34,683 bases of DNA from Paenibacillus chitinolyticus NBRC 15660 (GTDB taxonomy: Bacteria; Bacillota; Bacilli; Paenibacillales; NBRC-103111), in the NCBI RefSeq assembly GCF_000739915.1, contig NZ_BBJT01000025.1, positions 1 to 34,683 of the forward strand, given 5' to 3'. Below, in pieces: positions 29,101 through 34,683 of the stretch (its first letter is position 1; the number at the start of each line of letters is the position of its first letter). The notes under the pieces are model-generated. The model was not told the origin of the DNA and did no database searches. It saw nothing but the letters and a program-made list of their open reading frames with translations. A program made the translations under genes and the position numbers.

Positions 29101-29358
29101 TCCGTCCCCCCTGCCGAGAAGCACAGCCACCTGATTTTTTTGAAAATTCAGCGACACCAGATCATCCAGCCCGTCCCCGTTTACATCTCCGGTCGTCACG
29201 TCGTAAGCCCAGCCGCCCACTTCGTAAGCGACCGCATTTTCAAAAACCGGATTGGCCCCGTTCGCCTTCACCGGCCCTACCGGCACAGCGACCAGCGACG
29301 CGCCCAGTACAAGCGCCAGCCATTTTGTGACCGGACTGCTTTTTACAGATCGAACCAA
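26149..29358 (-). CDS. SLH-anchored surface protein with FG-GAP propeller, Calx-beta, Fn3 and cadherin-like domains
   Basis: This exported protein of about 1069 residues has a signal peptide (1-33). Seven FG-GAP/VCBS repeats (about 45-375) each carry a calcium-loop such as DVNGDGLDD, DLDGDHHPD, DMDGDGKTD or EFNGDGRSD, as in integrin-alpha propellers. A Calx-beta domain follows (about 380-490), then a segment with an EF-hand-like DTDKDGIVSAGE loop, an Fn3 domain (616-708), a cadherin-like domain (726-819), a Gly/Pro/Thr linker and three SLH domains (864-1069). SLH domains tether it to the cell wall. TTG 29358 is chosen because GGGAG lies 10 nt upstream; TTG 29379 has no ribosome binding site and would sit almost at the predicted transcript start. 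The layout suggests a calcium-stabilised adhesin; no enzyme domain is seen. Confidence 0.9.
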   Translation of the reverse strand: MVRSVKSSPVTKWLALVLGASLVAVPVGPVKANGANPVFENAVAYEVGGWAYDVTTGDVNGDGLDDLVSLNFQKNQVAVLLGRGDGTFGAPASFAVGSNPRAVVIADLDGDHHPDLAVANFMDNTVSILKGNGDGTFLTGGSVAGVGPEATGIAAADLNGDGFPDLAVVNNVSGSVSILFNIGGSGNFVLGASIPVGAYPRSLAAWDMDGDGKTDLAVANSGSNTVSILKNDGTGTQFSRADYAAGKSPNRMKAADLNGDGLKDLVFAANGDNGVAVLLGTAGGGFGPSVLYPSGNLPLDVALGDFDGDGHTDILSQTQTQDFAILMGNGDGTFQPPITYPYPRPAIYLETGEFNGDGRSDIVLAGASSSNTSVYVINSKAPGAFSFDSDTSESAENGGTASVTIKRTGSMAGQTAVRIRTTDGTAVAGKDYVPVDEVVVLQNGEASRVYPITVMDNQIYEGDKTFTVKLSDPANGYLIGAPNEAVVTIREDDAVPDTTPPVVDISKFGSTDNYTGTPDRLYGAAGAVGEAGAVVKAYPWTDTDKDGIVSAGELGTPIALGSSAADGSVPAADIGDLAPGSYAYVITATDAAGNESAKGAWAVLTVTLAKGASPDTEAPVWPAGAALVFSDVTSGSVNVGWPEAADNRAVTGYEVYRNGALLTSVSADTYSYRAAGLTGDMLYSFSVKAKDEAGNGATELAGTVRTLPVPSSGGSSGSSPSLSAESRLQELRFMAGEKEAVLTPSFQPGVSDYAAETDADRGVIRFKTMDSVARAGVNDGTVNTSTGEYAAALNEGVNVFKIAVQAEDGSIREYKLTVTRKAAGGGTGPGTKPDSGPGTGTGTTPVPGTKPEPGAEPGTGGGSRFADISGHWSEADIGRAVALGLVDGYEDGAFHPDATINRAEWIVMLERLLKNADTAGKTSTDAASKTSAGSGAETAGTVAANAAPLPFADAGAIPAWAVRAAADAAANGIVSGYDDGTFRPGAAVTRAELAVMLAKAVNGSAVGGGKAAAFADEADIPAWARPYVQTSAERGLIDGRSGNRFAPNEEATRAEAAVLLVRLAMLLSS

Positions 29359-29389
29359 CTCTCTCACGCTCCCTCGCAACTACTAACTA

Positions 29390-29395
29390 ATTATA
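29390..29395 (-). promoter_or_regulatory. Consensus -10 element for the FG-GAP/SLH gene
   Basis: Minus-strand TATAAT lies 32 bp before TTG 29358. The -35 region is only a T-rich tract that belongs to the hairpin at 29411-29434, so promoter strength is uncertain. Confidence 0.4.
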
Positions 29396-29410
29396 TCGGT
29401 TTTTGGGGAT

Positions 29411-29434
29411 AAAAAAATCACCCTTGCGGGTGAA
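29411..29434 (-). terminator. Terminator-like hairpin upstream of the FG-GAP/SLH gene
   Basis: On the minus strand TCACCC-gcaa-GGGTGA is followed by seven T. No minus-strand gene precedes it in 29435-29707, so it may end a leader transcript (attenuator) or insulate the gene from the divergent promoter. Confidence 0.65.
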
Positions 29435-29635
29435 GTCGGTTGACCGCACACAATTATGAAAACAGCTTCAACAAGTAAATCAACAAATACAATAAGATAG
29501 ACTGGCTTTAAAACAAGGACCGCCTACATTGTCGTCAGTACCATGTGATTCTCATCCTTTAAACCGGGTTATTTTACGGGTTATAATTTTCATTTTCGTT
29601 TAAGTTATTCGAATCATTTATTCACATTATTCAAT

Positions 29636-29664
29636 TTTACAAAATATTCCCGAAATTTTACAAT
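29636..29664 (+). promoter_or_regulatory. Probable sigma-A promoter of the deacetylase-fusion gene
   Basis: TTTACA (29636-29641), a 17-nt spacer and TACAAT (29659-29664) lie 43 bp before ATG 29708. Confidence 0.5.
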
Positions 29665-29707
29665 AGGATCAAGCGGTTGGTGGAGAGATACCACAGAAGG
29701 GGGATTT

Positions 29708-30796
29708 ATGATGACAAACATAGTAATCACTCGCGGCAATCCAGCGGTTTCTCACTGTGCCTTTACGTTCGATGACGGTCCGATGCGGATTCCTATTGAC
29801 GCATGGCTGGATGCCTTGGAGCAGGGAGATGCGCGCGGGACGTTTTTCTTAACGGGTGAGTGGTTCGATCGGTATCCGGCAAAAGCAAGAGAAATGCTGG
29901 CCAGGGGCCATGAGCTCACAACGCATACCTACCATCACCGCAGGATGGCGGATGTGACCAAATCCGTATTCTTCGAAGAGCTGAAACTGGCTGAGCTCGC
30001 TTATCAAGAAGCGACGGGTAGGCCGGTTCCGGCCTTCATGCGTTTTCCGTACGCCTCTTATCGGGAGGAGAATTTGGAATGGCTCCGGGAGTGGAACTAT
30101 CTGGTCGTCGAGGGGGAGGATACCGTCGACTGGTCGGGACCGCCAAGCGCAGAGCTTGTGGAGCGAGTGATACCTAAGCTGGTCAATGGGTCGATTTTTA
30201 TGTTTCACGCCAATGAAATCGCCAAAGAGACGCCGCAGGCCGTTAAATCGCTTGTATATCATGCTCACGCCAAAGGCCTTGCCGTGGTTCCCGTATCCGA
30301 ACTGCTTCATGCGGACGGCATCCGGGCAGGCGAACGCATTTGGCAAGTCCGTTTCAAACCCACTTTTCAAGGTTCTTTCCATAGTGAGCAGTGGAAGCGC
30401 GTAGCTGGGGAAGATGAATTGCGGAACCTGGCCGCCGATTCACTTGAATGGGGGAACCCGAAAGCCCCGACAGGGTCCGGCGCGTATAGCAAATGGCTGC
30501 AAATGCTTTCAAAGGCATTCCAGTCGGATGGCCAAACGCGTTTTGTCGCCCGCAGCTTTGCCGGCCAGCACTGGGCATACGTGCATGCTTCGGTCCGAGG
30601 CGGCACGCTGGCGCTGGAGGACTTCGCTACGAAGGAAGCCCATGCGGATGCCTTGGTATCTATCCTGCAATGGGCCGCTCACGAGGCATCAGCCTTGGGT
30701 TGCGAGTGGATTACCAGCACACAGGACATGCGCCGTATTCACAAGATGTGCGAACAACTGGGCTTCGAAGCGGAGATTGTTTTGCAAGAAGGATAA
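29708..30796 (+). CDS. NodB-type polysaccharide deacetylase fused to acetyltransferase-like C-terminus
   Basis: This 362-residue protein carries the carbohydrate esterase 4 motifs in residues 15-200: TFDDGP (D22/D23), HTYHH with metal ligands H73 and H77, RFPYAS (R112, P114, Y115), DTVDWSG and FHANE (H167). It should remove acetyl groups from a polysaccharide, glycan or small N-acetylated substrate. Residues about 213-362 are not part of that fold. Their end (LEDFATKEAHADALVSILQW...GCEWITSTQDMRRIHKMCEQLGFEAE) resembles the last part of a GNAT acetyltransferase, without an obvious Q/RxxGxG motif. No signal peptide is present, so the protein seems cytoplasmic, unusual for this esterase family. 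AAGGGGG precedes a double ATG (29708 or 29711). The gene stands alone. Confidence 0.85.
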   Translation: MMTNIVITRGNPAVSHCAFTFDDGPMRIPIDAWLDALEQGDARGTFFLTGEWFDRYPAKAREMLARGHELTTHTYHHRRMADVTKSVFFEELKLAELAYQEATGRPVPAFMRFPYASYREENLEWLREWNYLVVEGEDTVDWSGPPSAELVERVIPKLVNGSIFMFHANEIAKETPQAVKSLVYHAHAKGLAVVPVSELLHADGIRAGERIWQVRFKPTFQGSFHSEQWKRVAGEDELRNLAADSLEWGNPKAPTGSGAYSKWLQMLSKAFQSDGQTRFVARSFAGQHWAYVHASVRGGTLALEDFATKEAHADALVSILQWAAHEASALGCEWITSTQDMRRIHKMCEQLGFEAEIVLQEG

Positions 30797-30940
30797 CGGT
30801 TAAATAGAAGACATCTATCCAGTACAGCACAACAACACAAACAACTACTACGATTTGATTCAGGTTCGACTAAGAATCTCGTAAACGCCTATGCTCGCAG
30901 AGTACTCCGCTTGATTCCATTCTTTTTATGCCCAAAACAA

Positions 30941-30977
30941 ACGAAAACCCGCGTCACATAAGGCAACGCGGGTTCTT
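30941..30977. terminator. Bidirectional intrinsic terminator
   Basis: AACCCGCGT pairs perfectly with ACGCGGGTT. The minus-strand side continues TTTTCGTTTGTTTT after the NRPS gene; the plus side has CTTTA after the deacetylase gene. The remaining bases to 31119 hold no gene, only a weaker CTACCC...GGGTAG repeat at about 31000-31025. Confidence 0.8.
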
Positions 30978-31119
30978 TAGGTTTCCTGATAAAGTTTCTA
31001 CTACCCTACCACCCTATCGGGTAGACTTTTATTGGTTAATCCGCACTGCAGACACACCCAAGGCGTGCTGACATCCAGCCCGGTTTGATTGTCTCCTAAC
31101 GGCTTGCAGGCCGCTCACT

Positions 31120-34100
31120 TTATACGGGCTCCTTAACACTGTGCAAAGAAGCTACCAAAGCTTGAAGCTCTTTTTCCAGCACCTCCATGATCGTCTCCTT
31201 CTCTTCACGGTAAGGCAGTGTGACGGAAATTTGCCATACGCTGCCTTGATGCTGTGACGTAAAGTGGAGTACGGGCGATTGCTGAGCTTGGGATTCGCCG
31301 CCGGCCGCTTCCGCTTCTTCAAATAAGTAGGCCGCATCCTCCGACTCGCCCAAATGGTTGTATACGATCGCTATGCTGTCTAATCCTTTTCGCAGCAAAT
31401 GCCGGGACTTCGGATAGTTTGAGGCGGTCTGTTCATTATAAACGAGATTCAAAAAGTTGATATTGCGCGCTGCGGCCGTTTGGATCTTTTCCCGAACGGA
31501 TTCGGAGTCGGCCTCCGTGCCGGTCAGCAGCAGCGGGATCTGATCGATACACTCGCCGACGGTTTTGAAAAACGCATTATTTTCGTAATGTCTGCCGTAA
31601 TGCGTCATCCACACGGGAACCGCGGCCAATTGCAAATAACTGCGGAAAAAACGTCCGGCAAGCTGCAGTGACCACACTCCCCAGTTAACCGACGCAAGTT
31701 CCTCGAATTCCGACATATCCCAGCGTAACTCAGCCTTGGTGTAACCTTGGCCAAGCGGGGCCCGGATTGACTCGTTCACCAATTCCAACCCGGCGTCAAA
31801 ATCTTCAAGTTGAAAAAGCTGTACCAATTCATCGTCCCCGATATGCTGCGGGCCCTTCCTCACTTGCGCTACATAAGCCGGGTAACCGTCCGCCGGCATG
31901 CCGGCTGTACCGGTTTCCGCACCCGGCGTTCTGAGCTGAGGCCAAGCTGTAAGATCCTCCTCCGAGCGGCTATCCAAACGGCGATAAGCTTCGAGCAACT
32001 CGCTTTCGAGAATTGACCCGCTTGTCTCATCATAGATCAAATGCGAGCAGGGAAGCAGCAGCCAATGCTCCCGCCAATTCAGACGGACAAGCGCCATGCG
32101 GTATAGCAGACGGTCGCTTAACCTGTAGGGCTCGGTAAACAGCTTGGGCAGCAGACGGCCGAGTAGTTCCCGTTGATCCGCCTTGCTGCAATCGGATAGG
32201 TCTACGGCAGGCAGCGTCAACTGTGCCGGGACCGCGCGCTGTTCCCACATCCAGTCCTGTTCGCCGCGCACCAGCACACTCCGCAGCAGGCTATGGCGAG
32301 CAAGCAGGCTGCGGACAGCTTCGGATAACCGATCGGCTTCGAGACCAAGCACATCAAGCCTTATCACAGTGCCCGAGCATTGCGGCCGCTCCAGGTGGTA
32401 CTCCTGAGCCGGAGCAAGCGCATACCGGCATTCCACAGCTCCCGCATTGATGTCGGACTGCAAAGCTTCATGGAGAACCTGTATCCGCGAAAGCTCCTTT
32501 TTAACACGCCGTTTTATTTCGGCCGGGGACTTTTCGGAGATAGCAAGCGGCACGAGCTGCTCTATTGCGGCGTCCCTCCCCTCCGCAAACGAATCGTCTG
32601 CAGACTCGCCTGTCGTCAGATAGTGCGGGTGCAGATTCGGAGCAAGCTCGGCACGAATAAAAGCGAGCAGCTCACTCACCTTTACTCCATGGCACGGCTC
32701 CATATTCAGCGTCACGCGAAGACCGTCTTCGCTTTCCTCCGTCACAAACCGGGAGCGAAGGCCAAATGCCTGCTTCAATCGCCGTTCGCTTTCCTGAACC
32801 GTTTCGGCAGGCTGAAGGTTTACTTCGGCCGGCTGCTCCAGCAGTGCCGACAGCTTGCGAATCGTCTGCCCTTGGAAAATATGATGAATACCTATCGGTA
32901 TTCCTGCCGCTTGCGCTTGAGCGATCAATTGGATGGCGGTTAACGAATGACCTCCCCGTTCAAAGAAATTATCGTCTATCCCGATCTTTTCAGCGCCCAG
33001 CAGCTTTTGCCAGATCTCCGTCAGCGTTCGCTGCAGTTTCGTATGCGGAGCCGCGTAGGCCGCGTCCGGGTTCTCCTCCCGATTTGGCGCAGGCAGCGCC
33101 TTGCGGTCGACTTTTCCATTCGGGGTGAGCGGTAGACGGTCCAATTGCACCCAAGCCGACGGAATCATATAATCCGGCAGCTCTTCGGCGAGTTCTTTCC
33201 GGAGCGCACCCGGGAAGATGACCCCGTTGGCGACGATATAGGCACAAAGCTGTTTTTGCCCGTGGATGCTTTCCTTCCCCGCAACAACAGCTTCCAGAAT
33301 GGAACTCTGTTTCATGAGGCGCGCCTCCACTTCGCCAAGTTCGATCCGGTGTCCTCTAATTTTCACCTGGTCATCCAAACGCCCTATAAAATCCACATCT
33401 CCGTCCGGCAGCCAGCGGGCCGAATCTCCCGTACGGTACAGCCTTTCTCCGGGAACAAAAGGATTGGGCACAAACTTTTCGCCCGTCAGGTCAGGGAGGT
33501 TCCAATATCCGCGCGCGACGCCCGCTCCACCGATACAAAGCTCGCCCAGCACCCCGACGGGAACCGGACGAAGCTGCGAATCCAAAATATAAAACCGCGC
33601 GTTCAACAGCGGTCGTCCGATAGGAACATGCCCTGCGTCCGGCAGCCGCTTCAGCGGCTGGTCATAGTAGCTGGAATCGATAGCCGCCTCGGTCACGCCA
33701 TACGCATTGATGATGCGGATTTGCGCGCCGAACCGTTCCTGCAGCGCACGATAATCCGCAACATTGCAGCTGTCCGAGCTGGTGATCAGCAGCTTCATAG
33801 CGCCTAGGTCCAGCCCCCTGTCCGCCACATATTGCATAAACGGCACGATTAGCGCAGGCGTCGATTCGAACACGTTCACCTCGTAAGCTTGAATCCAGTG
33901 ATGCAAGCGATTTGGGTCCAGCCGGTCATCTTTGGGGCAAATGACCATCATGCCGCCATTATACAGCGCCCTCGCGAGATCACCGACAAAAACGTCGAAC
34001 GAAAAGCTGGCCAACTGTAAAAGCCGCACCGGAAATTGGTCAAGCCGGTACTCCCGGCGGTAGCCTTCCGCCGTATTCATCAAGCTTTGGTGCTCGATCA

Positions 34101-34683
34101 TCACACCCTTCGGACGTCCTGTCGTTCCCGATGTATAGATCAGGTAAGCAAGATCACCGGGCCGATTGATAACGGCAACGTCCGAACCATGGTCGTCGTA
34201 AATCGCTTCATCATCCAATGCGAGCACCGCGGTTCCGGCTTCGTTACCAGCCAAAATTACTTCCAGCCGCGGTTCAAGCGCCGCTTCCGTCAGCAGGACG
34301 GATGCTCCGCTATCCTCCAGCATAAAACGGATACGTTCCGGCGGATAATCGGGGTCAAGCGGCACATACGCGCCCCCGGCCTTCCAGACCGCCAGCACGG
34401 CGACAAGCAGCAGCGGCGATCGCCCCGCCAAAATACCGACAAGTGTCTCTCGGCCTACACCGCATGCCTGCAGTTTACGGGCAAGCCGGTTGGACCGTTC
34501 GTCCAGCTCGCGGTAACTTAGCCGTTCATCCCGGTAAACAACGGCTGTCTGCTCGGGAATACGTGCCGCCTGCGCGGTAAACGCCTCATGGAAAACTCCC
34601 GCCATTCCCCGTCCTGCCTCAAGCCCTGCGTTAGCAAAATGATCCAACAGCCCGCTGCGTTCCTCCGGCGTCAGCATGCTTAG
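31120..34683 (-). CDS. Nonribosomal peptide synthetase module, A-T-terminal E-like domain (5' end outside window)
   Basis: The frame is open to the right edge (codons Leu-Ser precede Met at 34677), and the first residues LSMLTPEERSGLL are a typical linker between a condensation and an adenylation domain. The gene therefore continues outside the window. Counting from that Met, the adenylation domain spans about 25-530 (YTSGTTGRPKG at 181, YRTGD at 414, NGKVDRK at 520). Its ten specificity residues read D228 V229 G232 E271 I298 S300 A325 I333 D334 K522, a basic-residue code close to those for 2,4-diaminobutyrate and ornithine. A carrier domain follows (GGHSL, S578). After an unassigned 125-residue stretch (620-745), a condensation-superfamily domain (750-1185) closes with IVYNHLGES, as in epimerization domains, but its core motif is SHLIYDE (878-884) rather than HHxxxDG. 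No thioesterase is present, so the chain passes to another protein. Confidence 0.93.
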   Translation of the reverse strand, partial: LSMLTPEERSGLLDHFANAGLEAGRGMAGVFHEAFTAQAARIPEQTAVVYRDERLSYRELDERSNRLARKLQACGVGRETLVGILAGRSPLLLVAVLAVWKAGGAYVPLDPDYPPERIRFMLEDSGASVLLTEAALEPRLEVILAGNEAGTAVLALDDEAIYDDHGSDVAVINRPGDLAYLIYTSGTTGRPKGVMIEHQSLMNTAEGYRREYRLDQFPVRLLQLASFSFDVFVGDLARALYNGGMMVICPKDDRLDPNRLHHWIQAYEVNVFESTPALIVPFMQYVADRGLDLGAMKLLITSSDSCNVADYRALQERFGAQIRIINAYGVTEAAIDSSYYDQPLKRLPDAGHVPIGRPLLNARFYILDSQLRPVPVGVLGELCIGGAGVARGYWNLPDLTGEKFVPNPFVPGERLYRTGDSARWLPDGDVDFIGRLDDQVKIRGHRIELGEVEARLMKQSSILEAVVAGKESIHGQKQLCAYIVANGVIFPGALRKELAEELPDYMIPSAWVQLDRLPLTPNGKVDRKALPAPNREENPDAAYAAPHTKLQRTLTEIWQKLLGAEKIGIDDNFFERGGHSLTAIQLIAQAQAAGIPIGIHHIFQGQTIRKLSALLEQPAEVNLQPAETVQESERRLKQAFGLRSRFVTEESEDGLRVTLNMEPCHGVKVSELLAFIRAELAPNLHPHYLTTGESADDSFAEGRDAAIEQLVPLAISEKSPAEIKRRVKKELSRIQVLHEALQSDINAGAVECRYALAPAQEYHLERPQCSGTVIRLDVLGLEADRLSEAVRSLLARHSLLRSVLVRGEQDWMWEQRAVPAQLTLPAVDLSDCSKADQRELLGRLLPKLFTEPYRLSDRLLYRMALVRLNWREHWLLLPCSHLIYDETSGSILESELLEAYRRLDSRSEEDLTAWPQLRTPGAETGTAGMPADGYPAYVAQVRKGPQHIGDDELVQLFQLEDFDAGLELVNESIRAPLGQGYTKAELRWDMSEFEELASVNWGVWSLQLAGRFFRSYLQLAAVPVWMTHYGRHYENNAFFKTVGECIDQIPLLLTGTEADSESVREKIQTAAARNINFLNLVYNEQTASNYPKSRHLLRKGLDSIAIVYNHLGESEDAAYLFEEAEAAGGESQAQQSPVLHFTSQHQGSVWQISVTLPYREEKETIMEVLEKELQALVASLHSVKEPV

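Noticed and set aside
31000-31025. CTACCC...GGGTAG hairpin as a second terminator
   Set aside because: It has a long loop and no clear T-run on the minus strand; the stronger hairpin at 30941-30977 is preferred.

Overview
The window looks like a chromosomal segment of a moderately high-GC Paenibacillus or close relative. Supporting signs are long surface proteins ending in triplets of SLH domains, strong GGAGG-type ribosome binding sites, a Bacillus-type ketone-body operon, 7TMR-DISM histidine kinases paired with SARP-like regulators, and a nonribosomal peptide synthetase (NRPS) whose substrate code fits 2,4-diaminobutyrate. No rRNA, tRNA, CRISPR array or complete insertion sequence was recognised.

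Layout. (1) 1-1433, minus: N-terminal part of a secreted Ig-repeat protein that runs off the left edge. (2) 1729-5980, minus: a two-gene signalling operon, a hybrid histidine kinase with two kinase modules followed by a REC-wHTH-BTAD response regulator. (3) 6451-6885, minus: a small lipoprotein. (4) 7050-11968, minus: GntP-type permease, 3-hydroxybutyrate dehydrogenase, scoA, scoB and thiolase. This set imports (R)-3-hydroxybutyrate or acetoacetate and converts it to acetyl-CoA. A LysR-type regulator (12176-13069, plus) is divergent, and the gap between them holds a cre-like palindrome and two other inverted repeats. (5) 13229-14551, minus: a CheY-type receiver and a GNAT acetyltransferase. 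(6) 14758-16383, minus: a strikingly AT-rich island with a small membrane protein and a secreted protein of unknown function, separated by a 43-bp perfect palindrome. (7) 16716-22388, plus: a 1890-residue SLH-anchored protein (kelch, OmpL47-like, Ig-like and cadherin-like repeats). (8) 22790-24055, plus, and 24412-24864, minus: a membrane-anchored protein and a lipoprotein. (9) 25120-25920, plus: an endonuclease/exonuclease/phosphatase-family enzyme. (10) 26149-29358, minus: an SLH protein with a seven-repeat FG-GAP propeller, Calx-beta, Fn3 and cadherin-like domains. (11) 29708-30796, plus: a NodB deacetylase domain joined to an acetyltransferase-like C-terminus. (12) 31120-34683, minus: an NRPS module (A-T-terminal E-like domain) whose reading frame stays open through the right edge.

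The most interesting points are the NRPS module with a predicted Dab code and an atypical terminal domain, the AT-rich island, the double-kinase sensor with its SARP-like partner, the deacetylase/acetyltransferase fusion, and the operator-like repeats of the ketone-body operon. Functions are inferred from sequence motifs read by eye; no database search was run.
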